DNA of 64,000 nt from Antiquaquibacter metalliresistens (GCF_029211225.1 NZ_JARGEM010000004.1:329945-393944); one strand, 5' to 3'. Shown: positions 38,255 through 46,519, counted from the first letter of the stretch. A program made the numbers and translations. Notes: generated by a model from the sequence alone, not told the origin.

Positions 38255-39265
38255 ATGGATGACGTGACCCTCAAACTCGGCTTCAAGGCATCCGCAGAGC
38301 AGTTCGACCCCCGAGAGCTGGTGGAGATCGCCGTCGCGGCGGAAGCCCACGGCATGGAGTCGGTGACCGTGAGCGACCACTTCCAGCCGTGGCGGCACGA
38401 GGGCGGGCACGCGCCGTTCTCGCTGACCTGGATGGCGGCGGTCGGCGAGCGCACGTCCAGCATCCAGATCGGCACCTCGGTGATGACCCCGACGTTCCGC
38501 TACAACCCGGCCGTGCTCGCGCAGGCGTTCGCGTCGATGGGGGTGATGTACCCGGGCCGCATCATGCTCGGCGTCGGCTCCGGTGAGGCCCTCAACGAGA
38601 TCGCGACGGGGTGGCGCGGCGAGTGGCCCGAGTTCAAGGAGCGCTTCGCGCGCCTGCGCGAGGCCGTCGACCTGATGCGCCAGTTGTGGACCGGCGACCG
38701 GGTGAGCTTCGACGGCGAGTACTACTCCACGGTCGACGCCTCCATCTATGACCGCCCCGAGACGCCGATCCCGGTCTACATCGCCGCGGGTGGTCCGATG
38801 GTGGCCCGCTACGCCGGTCGCGCCGGCGACGGGTTCATCTGCACCTCGGGCAAGGGCATGGGCCTGTACACGGACGAGCTCATCCCCGCCGTGAAGGAGG
38901 GCGCGTCGCAGGCGGGCCGCGAATTCGACGCGATCGACCGGATGATCGAGATCAAGCTCAGCTACGACACCGACTACGACACCGCCCTCGAGAACACCCG
39001 GTTCTGGGCGCCGCTGGCGCTCTCCAAGGAGCAGAAGCACGACATCACCGACCCGATCGAGATGGAGAAGGCGGCGGACGCCCTGCCGATCGAGCAGATC
39101 GCTTCGCGCTGGATCGTCGGCAACGACCCCGACCAGGTGGCCGCGTCGATTCGTGAGTACGTGGATGCCGGCCTCAACCACCTCGTCTTCCACGCCCCGG
39201 GGCAAGACCAGCGCCGGTTCCTCGAGCTCTTCGAACGCGACCTGGCACCGCGGCTGCGCGGGTAG
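38255..39265 (+). CDS. fgd: F420-dependent glucose-6-phosphate dehydrogenase
   Basis: 336 residues, the length of mycobacterial Fgd1, and from memory closely similar to it throughout. It oxidises glucose-6-phosphate to 6-phosphogluconolactone while reducing F420. Equivalents of the active-site residues are present: Asp41-His42 in VSDHFQPW, Trp46 and Glu111 in [10 protein letters not shown]. The phosphate-binding region ([16 protein letters not shown]) is conserved. It shows that the organism makes F420, consistent with cofE in this window. Confidence 0.95.
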   Translation: MDDVTLKLGFKASAEQFDPRELVEIAVAAEAHGMESVTVSDHFQPWRHEGGHAPFSLTWMAAVGERTSSIQIGTSVMTPTFRYNPAVLAQAFASMGVMYPGRIMLGVGSGEALNEIATGWRGEWPEFKERFARLREAVDLMRQLWTGDRVSFDGEYYSTVDASIYDRPETPIPVYIAAGGPMVARYAGRAGDGFICTSGKGMGLYTDELIPAVKEGASQAGREFDAIDRMIEIKLSYDTDYDTALENTRFWAPLALSKEQKHDITDPIEMEKAADALPIEQIASRWIVGNDPDQVAASIREYVDAGLNHLVFHAPGQDQRRFLELFERDLAPRLRG

Positions 39266-39314
39266 CCCGCCGCGGGCGGGGCAATGCCGTGAGCGCCGGG
39301 CGACGCGGTATGTC

Positions 39315-39320
39315 TACGCT
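39315..39320 (+). promoter_or_regulatory. Leaderless -10 box of the DUF1905-like gene
   Basis: TACGCT, six bases, then ATG 39327. Confidence 0.5.
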
Positions 39321-39326
39321 GTGAAC

Positions 39327-39470
39327 ATGGCCGGCGTGGACGGGGTTGCCGTGACATCCGCCCTCATGCCGAGCGGGCACGGCTATCACTTCATCTCACT
39401 GAGTGCTGCCCTGCGCAAGAAGCTCGGCAAGGGCGTCGGTGACACCGTCGAAGTCGCGATCGAGCGCTGA
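39327..39470 (+). CDS. Short DUF1905-like protein (47 aa)
   Basis: The product reads HFISLSAALRKKLGKGVGDTVEVAIER at its end (given here as HFISLSAALRKK...GDTVEVAIER), which matches the C-terminal half of DUF1905, a small beta-barrel domain usually of 80-95 residues. GTG 39321 is the only nearby upstream alternative and adds two residues, so the protein is genuinely short. A leaderless promoter supports expression. It could be a minimal or truncated family member. Confidence 0.6.
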   Translation: MAGVDGVAVTSALMPSGHGYHFISLSAALRKKLGKGVGDTVEVAIER

Positions 39471-39542
39471 GCCGCACCGACGGATCGCGCCATGGGTGCA
39501 CCGACTGGTCGAGCCCTGAGTCGCACCGATCGATAGCGCCCC

Positions 39543-39580
39543 CGCGAGTGCTGCGACCCGAATGAAATGCAGCACTCGCG
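39543..39580. terminator. Bidirectional terminator hairpin
   Basis: CGCGAGTGCTGC (39543-39554) pairs perfectly with GCAGCACTCGCG (39569-39580) around a 14-base loop, between two convergent genes (DUF1905-like and DUF998). The 240-base gap 39471-39710 holds no gene. Confidence 0.65.
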
Positions 39581-39681
39581 ATGGCTCCCCCGACGTTCAC
39601 GGGGCCCCCGCCCCGCAAACGTCATGTGTTCCCCCTGTGCCCTTACGCTACGGCGTACGGATCGTTCCGCCCAGGGACCTT

Positions 39682-39695
39682 AGGCCCATGGGCCT
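39682..39695. repeat. 14-bp perfect palindrome
   Basis: AGGCCCATGGGCCT lies 15 bases past the DUF998 stop on its transcript side. It may be a small terminator stem or a protein site; the function is not shown. Confidence 0.4.
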
Positions 39696-39710
39696 GAAAC
39701 CCGCGCGAGG

Positions 39711-40388
39711 TCAGTCGCGTGCGATTCGCGCGGATCCGAGGGCGACGATCCCGATCGCGGTGAACCAGGACAGGAACGACAACTGCGTGGTGCGCTCGAG
39801 CAGCCCGAACACCGGGCTCGTGATGAACGCCGCGCCCACCCCGCCCGTGACGAGGATCGCGGCCCCGGCACCGATCGAGAACTTCCACAGGCGGGACCAC
39901 TCGGGGTCGCGCCGCCACGCGACCGCGGTGAGCGCGGTCGCGGCGACGAGCGTCATCGCCGAAACCCCCGCGAGCACGATGTGCACGGTGCCGGCCGGGG
40001 TCACCTCGGCGCCCATCGGGTCTTGCGGGAACGGTTCGAGCATGAGCACGCCGGCCGCACCGCACGCGACCAGCAACCAGCCCGCCACGGTGAGCGGCAC
40101 GGAGCGGCGTTGCGTCGTCTGCGGCAGCGCGATGCCGAGCACCGCCACGCCCACGTTGTAGGCGGCGAAGCCCACGGCGAGCGCCTCGCGGTGCGCGCCG
40201 CCGGGACTGGTGAGCGAACTCACCGAGTCGGAGACGTGGGAGTAGCCGGGCACGATCGCGCCCCCGACGATGGTCGTGCCGATGTAGGCGGCGACGGCGC
40301 CGAGCGCCCCGATACCGGCCGCGATGCGCCAGCGACGGCCGCGCGGGCGCGGGAGGGCGGGGGCGACGGAGATGGGAGTGGTCGACAT
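39711..40388 (-). CDS. DUF998 membrane protein
   Basis: 225 residues with about six transmembrane helices and the DUF998 opening pattern VPGYSHVSDSVSSLTSPGG. DUF998 proteins are widespread integral membrane proteins of unknown function. The start is the ATG giving a short cytoplasmic N-terminus (MSTTPISVAPALPRPRGRRW). It stands alone on the minus strand, followed by the hairpins at 39543-39695. Confidence 0.85.
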   Translation of the reverse strand: MSTTPISVAPALPRPRGRRWRIAAGIGALGAVAAYIGTTIVGGAIVPGYSHVSDSVSSLTSPGGAHREALAVGFAAYNVGVAVLGIALPQTTQRRSVPLTVAGWLLVACGAAGVLMLEPFPQDPMGAEVTPAGTVHIVLAGVSAMTLVAATALTAVAWRRDPEWSRLWKFSIGAGAAILVTGGVGAAFITSPVFGLLERTTQLSFLSWFTAIGIVALGSARIARD

Positions 40389-40446
40389 GCGAGCCAGGCT
40401 CGCGGATGCCGCGCGCCCCTCACAGGGCCAGAGGTCCCGCCTGCGG

Positions 40447-40830
40447 CTAGTGCGCGATCTCCCACACGTGTCCCGCCGGGTCGCGGAATGCCGCGGTGCG
40501 GATGCCCCAGGGGCGGTCGATCGGTCCGTTGACGAGGGTGACGCCGCGTTCGGCGAGCAGTCGGCACGTGGCATCCACGTCGTCGACGGTGATGGTGAGC
40601 TGGATGCGCGCACCGGCGTCGGGGGAGGCGACCGGCACCGGTTCGATGAGCACAGGGGCCTCGCGCGCGTCGAGCAGGTTGATGAGGGTGTTCGGCAGTT
40701 GGAAGACGGCGGATGCGTCGTCTTCATAGTGCACGGGCAGACCGAACACCTCGACGTAGAAGCGCTTCGTGGTCTCGAGGTCTTCGGCGAACAGGGTGAT
40801 CGCGCTGATCGGGCCGGTCCAGTTGGTCAT
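40447..40830 (-). CDS. VOC-family (glyoxalase/dioxygenase fold) protein
   Basis: 127 residues with two beta-alpha-beta-beta-beta modules (ITLFAEDLETTKRFYVEVFG and ITVDDVDATCRLLAERGV) and a C-terminal FRDPAGHVWEIAH that supplies a possible metal-binding Glu. The substrate is unknown. It starts seven bases after a TACATT -10 box and is divergent from the flavodoxin gene. Confidence 0.85.
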   Translation of the reverse strand: MTNWTGPISAITLFAEDLETTKRFYVEVFGLPVHYEDDASAVFQLPNTLINLLDAREAPVLIEPVPVASPDAGARIQLTITVDDVDATCRLLAERGVTLVNGPIDRPWGIRTAAFRDPAGHVWEIAH

Positions 40831-40837
40831 GTGCTCA

Positions 40838-40843
40838 AATGTA
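40838..40843 (-). promoter_or_regulatory. Leaderless -10 box of the VOC gene
   Basis: On the minus strand TACATT, TGAGCAC, then ATG. It sits inside an imperfect dyad (ATGTACA, three bases, TGTGAAC) at 40839-40855. Confidence 0.45.
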
Positions 40844-40911
40844 CACACTGTGAACTTCAGGTGGGACCTTCTGCCCTGCTGCGACTGCCGACCCCGGCGT
40901 TGACTGACGGC

Positions 40912-41406
40912 ATGCGAGCACTCATCGTCTACGAATCCCTCTGGGGCAACACCGAACAGATCGCCCGTGCGATCGCCGAGGCGCTGCAGGCCGACATGAC
41001 CGTCGAGGTGGTCGACGCGGAGACGGCGCCCGAATCGGTGGCCGACTACGACCTCGTGATCGTCGGGGGCCCGACGCACGCCTTCTCGATGAGCCGGCCC
41101 GTGACCCGGCAGGGTGCCGTCGATCAGCAGCACGCGCCGAAACTGGTGACCAAGGGCATCCGGGAATGGCTGGATGCCCTGCAGCCCGTCACCAACGCGA
41201 TCCCCGCACTCGCCTTCGACACCCGCCTCGACTCGCCGCGTCTGCCGGGGTCGGCCGCGAAGGCGGCGCGGCACGAGTTGCGCTCGCACGGGTTCCACGT
41301 GCCGGTGAAGGCGGAGACCTTCCGGGTGCACGCCGCCGAGGGGCCGCTGCTCGACGGCGAGCTCGCGCGCGCCGTCGCGTGGGCGCGGGCATCCGTCGCG
41401 GCGTAG
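40912..41406 (+). CDS. Flavodoxin-like protein
   Basis: 164 residues. The FMN phosphate loop is YESLWGNTEQIA at the N-terminus, and VIVGGPTHAFSMSRP forms the second flavin loop. Length and layout fit long-chain flavodoxin-like proteins used as electron carriers or quinone-reductase-like enzymes. The start was set at the ATG that opens the fold; a longer upstream frame is antisense to the VOC gene. The hypothetical gene at 41421 follows after 14 bases. Confidence 0.85.
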   Translation: MRALIVYESLWGNTEQIARAIAEALQADMTVEVVDAETAPESVADYDLVIVGGPTHAFSMSRPVTRQGAVDQQHAPKLVTKGIREWLDALQPVTNAIPALAFDTRLDSPRLPGSAAKAARHELRSHGFHVPVKAETFRVHAAEGPLLDGELARAVAWARASVAA

Positions 41407-41420
41407 GTCAGACTGGTGGG

Positions 41421-41786
41421 GTGATCACCCGCCGCGAAGCAGCCCAGCGGCTGGGCATCCCGCTCGAGATGGCGGTGCGGCACGGCATGCCGGCGCGCAT
41501 CGACGCGGCCGAGGTGGCCCAGCTCGACGCGGCCCCGCCGCCGTGGCTGGCGCAATCGCGGGCCAACCGCACCGGCGCGCGCCCGGTCTGGGTTCAGTTG
41601 CGCTGCGTGGTGTGCGGCTTCACCGAGCAGGCCCGGCCGAAGAAGTGGTGGCCCGAGTTCAGCTACCTCACGTGCGCGGAGCATTCGCCGCTCGACCTGC
41701 CGCCGGTGCCCGAGGGGATGCGCCGCGCCGAGGTCGATGGCATCGGCTCGCGCTTCGTCGGCGTCATCGACTCGCCCGACGACTAG
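41421..41786 (+). CDS. Hypothetical protein with Cys-rich centre
   Basis: 121 residues from GTG. The N-terminus (ITRREAAQRLGIPLEMAVRHG) looks like a short helix-turn-helix or excisionase-like segment. The centre has CVVCGF and a later Cys-x-x-His (TCAEHS), which could bind zinc. I do not recognise the family. A weak -10 (CAGACT) lies six bases upstream of the start. Codon use matches the neighbours. Confidence 0.65.
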   Translation: MITRREAAQRLGIPLEMAVRHGMPARIDAAEVAQLDAAPPPWLAQSRANRTGARPVWVQLRCVVCGFTEQARPKKWWPEFSYLTCAEHSPLDLPPVPEGMRRAEVDGIGSRFVGVIDSPDD

Positions 41787-41909
41787 TCCGGCAGGCAGGC
41801 GCGCACGTTCGGGCTAGGTGTGAATCCCCTCCGTATCCCGTTGTGGCCTTGACCCTCGCGCCGAAGTTCGGAAGCGTGGCTGGCTCAGCTGCACAAGGAA
41901 AGGAAGCAC

Positions 41910-42194
41910 ATGCTCACCCTCACTGAAACAGCCACCACGGTCGTCAAGGGCATCGTCGAGCGGGACCCCGCCGTCGCCGATGGCGGTCTGCGCATCGGCA
42001 CCATGCCGGGCACCGAGAAGGAGTTGCAGGTCGCCGTCGTGGCAGCGCCGCAGCCGGGCGACTCCCTGATCGAGAACAACGGCGCCCGCGTCTTCATCTC
42101 GGATGCGGCGTCCGCCGTGCTCGAGAACAAGACCCTGGATGCCCAGGTCGGCGACAACGGCACGGTCACCTTCGCGCTCGTGCCGCAGGCCTGA
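41910..42194 (+). CDS. HesB/IscA-like protein without cysteines
   Basis: 94 residues with a strong ribosome site (AAGGAAAGGA). The fold pattern MLTLTETATTVVKGIV, GLRIGTM and VFISDAASAVLENKTLD follows A-type iron-sulfur carriers, but all three Cys ligands are missing: the protein has no Cys. It therefore cannot carry a cluster in the known way. Such proteins are annotated as HesB-like in relatives, and the true role is unknown. A strong terminator follows. Confidence 0.8.
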   Translation: MLTLTETATTVVKGIVERDPAVADGGLRIGTMPGTEKELQVAVVAAPQPGDSLIENNGARVFISDAASAVLENKTLDAQVGDNGTVTFALVPQA

Positions 42195-42210
42195 GCGCCA
42201 CACGAACTGC

Positions 42211-42240
42211 ACGGCCCGGCGGGGAAGCCCGCCGGGCCGT
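42211..42240. terminator. Strong bidirectional terminator
   Basis: A 13-bp perfect stem (ACGGCCCGGCGGG pairing with CCCGCCGGGCCGT) with loop GAAG lies between the HesB-like gene and the convergent toxin gene. Confidence 0.85.
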
Positions 42241-42247
42241 CGTCGTG

Positions 42248-42679
42248 TCAGATCTGCCGCCGCCAGTACGCGGCGAGCGCCTCGACCGCCTGCTCGAGCG
42301 AGAGTTCGGCTGCGGAATCCGGGGTCAGGCCGACGCGGGTGACGAGTTCGTTGAGCAGGTGCAGCGGTAGGGCGCGCGGATGCCGCGGCGCGGGCGCCGA
42401 CCGGGCCGGCAGCACGCCGTGCCGCACGCACGCCCAGAACACCTCCTCGGTGACCTGCAACTGGTCGCGCAGGATGTGCGCCCACATGCTCGGCGCGTAG
42501 GTGGTGCGATCGATGGGGCGCGAGATGCGCGTGCGCAGGATCGAGCCGTCGTCGAGGGTGAGTTCGTACGTGGCGTGGTGGCGCACGCGGCCACCGGTGG
42601 CAGAGGTGACCCGCGTCCAGCCCTCGCGCTCGCAGAAGCGCTCATGGGCATCCCGATCGGGAGCCGGGTGCCTACTCAG
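42248..42679 (-). CDS. Putative toxin of a Phd-linked TA pair (start uncertain, possibly CTG)
   Basis: From GTG 42586 the protein has 112 residues (RHHATYELTLDDGSILRTR...). In the same frame family-like sequence continues upstream (HERFCEREGWTRV), back to a CTG at 42679 that overlaps the antitoxin stop, and no ATG, GTG or TTG occurs in that stretch. Proteins of this type are labelled cytotoxic translational repressors of toxin-antitoxin systems, about 140 residues long, with the conserved core MWAHILRDQLQVTEEVFWACVR. Either translation starts at CTG by coupling to the antitoxin, or the gene has lost its start. The toxic activity is not demonstrated for the family as far as I know. Confidence 0.6.
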   Translation of the reverse strand: MSRHPAPDRDAHERFCEREGWTRVTSATGGRVRHHATYELTLDDGSILRTRISRPIDRTTYAPSMWAHILRDQLQVTEEVFWACVRHGVLPARSAPAPRHPRALPLHLLNELVTRVGLTPDSAAELSLEQAVEALAAYWRRQI

Positions 42680-43106
42680 CGGCCGCGCTCTCGACCGGCG
42701 CGCGCACGAGCCAGTCGCGCAGCTGCTCGTCGGTGCTCAGCGAGATCAGCTGCACGAGCCCCCAGTTGTCGCGGTGGTTCGGAGCCGAGTGCAGGCGGTC
42801 GTTCCAGTCGGCGGCGTACTCGCGCAGCGCATCCACCAACTCGGCGATGGCCTCGTCATAGGATGCCGCCTCGGCCGCGATCGGACGCCCCGGCATCGTG
42901 ATCACCCACGCCCCGCCCTCATGCACGACCTCCGCCATGGAAGGCACCGTAGCGAGGAAGAAGTCACGCAGGCGCTCGGCATCCACAACCGCGGACCGGC
43001 GCGCGCTGCGCTCGATGGTCACGGCCTGCCCGCGCTCCGCCGCGTCGAGGATGAGTTTGATGTTGTCCCGGGCCGAGGCGACGGAGGGGTAGTGGAGCAG
43101 CGACAT
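42672..43106 (-). CDS. Phd/YefM-like antitoxin
   Basis: 144 residues from ATG 43106, chosen because a -10 box (TACACT) lies six bases upstream; ATG 43121 would lie upstream of that promoter box. The N-terminal Phd pattern is SVASARDNIKLILDAAERGQAVTIERSARRSAVVDAERL. The C-terminal half (about 65-144) is longer than in plain Phd and probably binds the toxin. It overlaps the toxin frame by up to eight bases. Autoregulation through the palindrome over its promoter is expected. Confidence 0.8.
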   Translation of the reverse strand: MSLLHYPSVASARDNIKLILDAAERGQAVTIERSARRSAVVDAERLRDFFLATVPSMAEVVHEGGAWVITMPGRPIAAEAASYDEAIAELVDALREYAADWNDRLHSAPNHRDNWGLVQLISLSTDEQLRDWLVRAPVESAAAE

Positions 43107-43121
43107 GTACAGAGTGTACAT
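43105..43121. promoter_or_regulatory. Antitoxin operator over a leaderless promoter
   Basis: ATGTACA, three bases, TGTACAT: a perfect 7-3-7 inverted repeat. On the minus strand the -10 box TACACT (43118-43113) lies inside it and the antitoxin ATG (43106-43104) overlaps its edge, so a bound repressor would block polymerase and ribosome entry. The 183 bases from 43122 to 43304 contain no recognisable gene. Confidence 0.7.
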
Positions 43122-43304
43122 CGCAAGGTCGCATTGAGCCCCGGTCGACTGTAGGCTCAGGCGCAGTTCAACCGGATTGAAGAAGAACCATCTGGCGTTG
43201 CTGTTCTCCGTGGCGTGGCTGCAACTCCTTTTCGTCTAGCAGCAGCGAGGTAGCGATGCGAGTCCTTCGTCAGAACGCGCACCGGTCTCCCGCCGGGTCT
43301 CCGC

Positions 43305-45314
43305 ATGCTTGTCGCGGCCATCCTGCTTTGCCTTGTCGTGGGGGTGATCTTCTTCTTCACTCGCTCGTGGGCCTTCCTTGGAGATGGCTCGCCTTACAAT
43401 CTCGTGTTCCTCAGCGCGGCACTGCTCCTTGTATTGGGCGCCTACGTCTCAGAGCCCTTCTTCACTAAGCCGGTCGATGCTTTTGTTAACTCCCTCGCGC
43501 TAGTCATTGCCCTCCTCGGGGTGCAGGACAAGGAGTCCTTCTTCGGGTACGTCCCAGCCATCGTGCTAGCCCTTGTGTTGTTGGCTATGAGCGTCTTCGT
43601 CATAGCCAGTCCGCCAGGTTTGCTGGAGAAGCCCAAGCACATTGCATACCGACTAGTCACATCGGCGGCCAGGTCGACGGTGATGTTCCCCGTGTTGTAC
43701 CTGCTTATTCTGATTAGCTTCTTCCTTGAACGGCCCGCTGAATTCTGGGCACTATTGACGGTCCTGATCGTGCTGTGTGCGCGTCGCCCAGTGGAGGACT
43801 TCGTGCTCTGGGTCGCTTCGTTCCGTCGGGGCCGGTCACTCGCGCGGGGCGCCCAGATTGGCACTGTCGAGGGGAGACTGAGTCCCCGGCTCGTGCTCGT
43901 TCATCGGCCAGGCGGTGAAGGATTGAAATCGGGCGACATCGTGGAGTTGCCGACCGTTGTTCCCGGCTCGGTCTACGGGCGGGTGCTATACAACGTTCAC
44001 CGAGCCGTCGGGGTTGACACCGTCGTTCAGATTCTGGGTGACAAAGACCGTGCCGTCGCCTCGCTCACTTCGACTGAGACTACGGACCTCTCAACGCCGC
44101 TCTCGGGTGCGGTTCACTCACCGATCCAAGGCTCCCACCCAGGGACGACCACGCACTCCGGTCCTTCTGGCGAGACAATCGTGGGATACGTAGGCCCGGG
44201 CTCGACCGTCGAGAGCCTGATTGTAGAGGTGCCCGAGAGTCTCCCAATCCAGCCGACACTTCGGATCGCGTCGGTTGTAACGGCTTCGATTGCGGATCGG
44301 GTATTCCTGTACCAAGTCGTCGAAGCATTCACAAGCGAGGAGAAGCTTGGTCTCGGGGACGCCCATGGGTTCACTTCCTTTCGCGCGCAGCCGCTTGGTC
44401 ACTACGACGCCGGACATCGTCAGCTCACCCCGCCTCAGTGGATCCCCGAGATATACAGTCCGGTAGCGCTTAGAACGTCCGAAGTGGGTCCTTCCGATGC
44501 TGACGCAATCGGAGTTCTACCCAACACCGCGTTGTCGGTGCCGCTGCATTCGCCCGCCGAACTTGTGACTCATAACACCGCAATATTGGGCATACTCGGG
44601 ATCGGCAAGTCGTCACTCACGTTCGAGCTAGTCCAGAAGGTGCTCAGAAGCACCGACGTCAGAGTGGTAGTCATCGACATCACCAATGAATACGCTCCAT
44701 CCCTGCCTTCATACACAGCGGCCCTGATGCGGGCAGACGACATCCACGCCTTCGACTCCATCAATTCGCGCTATTCCCATGTGGACGCCAACAACCACGA
44801 AGCAAGCGGGAACATTGCAGAGTACCGAGCAGCGGTCAAGGCCGACCTCCTCCAGTTTCTCTTTGCGGGTGCCGCTCTGTCGCCACAGATCGACGGCGCA
44901 GAGCGCATACGTGTCTTCAACCCCGACTATCACAAAGTCTCCAGAGGCGACAAAGTGGGGTACCACGTATTCACTACCGACTTGAGCCAGTCAGAGAAGA
45001 CGCGAGTGATCGCTGAGCAGTTGTTCTGGATACTTCAGCAACTTGGGCCAGCTACGGATGGTGGGCGGGTACTTCTGGTTCTCGAGGAAGCGCACTCTCT
45101 AGTACCTGAGTGGAACGCGGCCGCACAAGACGGCGATCGCACTGCCACAAACGGCACGGCAAAAGTGATATTGCAGGGACGGAAGTACGGTATGGGGTGT
45201 TTCGTCATCACTCAGCGGACGGCGAGCGTAAGCAAGTCCATCCTCAACCAGTGCAACACCATATTTGCCATGCGCGTCTTTGACGATACGGGCAAGCAAT
45301 TCCTCGAGAACTAG
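43305..45314 (+). CDS. Membrane HerA-like (DUF87) ATPase, prematurely stopped
   Basis: 669 residues. About five transmembrane helices occupy residues 1-165 (MLVAAILLCLVVGVIFFF onward). A HAS-barrel-like region follows at about 190-400, then the HerA ATPase: P-loop GILGIGKS (429-436) and Walker B LLVLEEAH (Glu594-Glu595). It stops at TAG 45312-45314 just after FLEN, where relatives continue with Tyr-[IV]-G. The frame stays open for 43 more family-like codons. GC is lower (32 of 60 in bases 44581-44640) and codon use differs from the flanks, so it is probably acquired. HerA proteins translocate DNA, and some serve in antiviral systems, but no nuclease or Sir2 partner is adjacent. The start has no clear ribosome site. 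Confidence 0.75.
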   Translation: MLVAAILLCLVVGVIFFFTRSWAFLGDGSPYNLVFLSAALLLVLGAYVSEPFFTKPVDAFVNSLALVIALLGVQDKESFFGYVPAIVLALVLLAMSVFVIASPPGLLEKPKHIAYRLVTSAARSTVMFPVLYLLILISFFLERPAEFWALLTVLIVLCARRPVEDFVLWVASFRRGRSLARGAQIGTVEGRLSPRLVLVHRPGGEGLKSGDIVELPTVVPGSVYGRVLYNVHRAVGVDTVVQILGDKDRAVASLTSTETTDLSTPLSGAVHSPIQGSHPGTTTHSGPSGETIVGYVGPGSTVESLIVEVPESLPIQPTLRIASVVTASIADRVFLYQVVEAFTSEEKLGLGDAHGFTSFRAQPLGHYDAGHRQLTPPQWIPEIYSPVALRTSEVGPSDADAIGVLPNTALSVPLHSPAELVTHNTAILGILGIGKSSLTFELVQKVLRSTDVRVVVIDITNEYAPSLPSYTAALMRADDIHAFDSINSRYSHVDANNHEASGNIAEYRAAVKADLLQFLFAGAALSPQIDGAERIRVFNPDYHKVSRGDKVGYHVFTTDLSQSEKTRVIAEQLFWILQQLGPATDGGRVLLVLEEAHSLVPEWNAAAQDGDRTATNGTAKVILQGRKYGMGCFVITQRTASVSKSILNQCNTIFAMRVFDDTGKQFLEN

Positions 45315-45446
45315 GTAGGTCGCAGGTACGCAGACGCCCTGCCGACGCTCGAGGAGAGGCATGCGATTGCTGTCGGACGAGGCTTGCGGCTGAAGCAGCC
45401 AGTGATCGTGCGGCTCAACGACAGGAGCTCTGTAACTCTGCCCTAG
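45315..45446 (+). pseudogene. Detached C-terminal end of the HerA-like ATPase
   Basis: In frame after the TAG stop, 43 codons encode RRYADALPTLEERHAIAVGR and then a segment ending VIVRLNDRSSVTLP before a second TAG (45444-45446). This is the normal last strand region of HerA-like ATPases. A single base change at a Tyr codon explains the break. Confidence 0.75.
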
Positions 45447-45520
45447 TTCTGCTGCCACTAGCTCCCAGGCGCCGGAGTTGAGCGGCCCTGCTGCGCTGAT
45501 CGACGCGCGAGAATGGGGGC

Positions 45521-46519
45521 ATGCCCTCATCCACCCCGCACATCGGCTACGCCGCGATGCTCGAGCGCTTTCACCCGACCGAGGCCATCGAGCTCGCCGC
45601 GCTCGCGGAGGGGCACGGATTCAGCGGGGTGATGGCATCCGACCACTTCCAGCCGTGGCTGCCGCGGCAGGGGCAGGCGTCGTACGTGTGGAACGTGCTC
45701 GGCGCGCTCGGGCAGCGCACCAGCGGGGACCTCGGCACCGGGGTGACGGCGCCGACGTATCGGTCGCATCCGGCCGTCACGGCGCAGGCGGCGGCGACGC
45801 TCGCGGCGATGTACCCGGGGCGGCACTGGCTCGGCGTCGGATCGGGTGAGGCGCTCAACGAGCACGTCACCGGGCAGTACTGGCCCGAGCCGCCGGAACG
45901 CATCAACCGGATGTTCGAGGCCGTCGAGATCATCAAGAAGCTGTTCGCGGCGGGGCTGGCCCACAAGGACGTGCGCCACGACGGGCAGTACTACCGGCTC
46001 GAGTCGACCCGACTGTGGACCATGCCCGAGCGGGCTCCCGAGGTCTTCGTCGGCACGGCCGGGCCGGTCACGGCGAAGCGCGCCGGTCGGGTGGCCGACG
46101 GGCTGATCACCGAGGGCGCACCGGTGGAGAAGCTCGCGCCCCTGCTGCAGCGGTTCGACGAGGGCGCGCGCGAGTCCGGGCGGAAGGGGCTGCCGAAGGT
46201 GCTGCGCCTGCACCTGAGCTGGGCCGCGACCGAGGAGGCCGCGGCGGCGAACGCGGTGGCGGAGTGGCCGAACGGGGCGATTCGGGCGACCGGGGACATC
46301 CGTTCGCCGTTCGAGTTGGAGCAGCTCGCGCGGCTGGTGCGTCCGGAACACTTCGAGGGGCGCGTGCTGATCTCGGCCGACCCCGACGTGCACCGCGCCC
46401 ACATTCAGCGGATGCTCGACCTGGGCTTCGACCGCGTCTACCTGCACAACGTCGGCCGCAACCAGGCCGAGTTTCTCGAGGTGTTCGGCCGGGACGTGCT
46501 GCCCGCGCTGCGACGCTGA
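45521..46519 (+). CDS. F420-dependent LLM-class oxidoreductase (G6PD-related)
   Basis: 332 residues, luciferase-like TIM barrel. It shares the Fgd signatures MASDHFQPW (Asp-His-Trp) and [11 protein letters not shown] (Glu) with the enzyme at 38255, so F420 binding is well supported. Phosphate-binding parts of Fgd are not conserved ([14 protein letters not shown] is absent), so the substrate is probably not glucose-6-phosphate. A weak -10 (GAGAAT) six bases before ATG suggests a leaderless mRNA. Confidence 0.88.
   Translation: MPSSTPHIGYAAMLERFHPTEAIELAALAEGHGFSGVMASDHFQPWLPRQGQASYVWNVLGALGQRTSGDLGTGVTAPTYRSHPAVTAQAAATLAAMYPGRHWLGVGSGEALNEHVTGQYWPEPPERINRMFEAVEIIKKLFAAGLAHKDVRHDGQYYRLESTRLWTMPERAPEVFVGTAGPVTAKRAGRVADGLITEGAPVEKLAPLLQRFDEGARESGRKGLPKVLRLHLSWAATEEAAAANAVAEWPNGAIRATGDIRSPFELEQLARLVRPEHFEGRVLISADPDVHRAHIQRMLDLGFDRVYLHNVGRNQAEFLEVFGRDVLPALRR

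Noticed and set aside
43122-43304. Possible remnant of an integrase, attachment site or tRNA next to the lower-GC HerA-like gene
   Set aside because: No cloverleaf, no direct repeats flanking the island and no recognisable transposase or integrase sequence were found in any frame.
43256-43468. 70-codon frame starting ATG GCA-side upstream of the HerA-like gene
   Set aside because: It overlaps the HerA-like N-terminus out of frame and its translation is Arg/Pro/Cys-rich with no family features.
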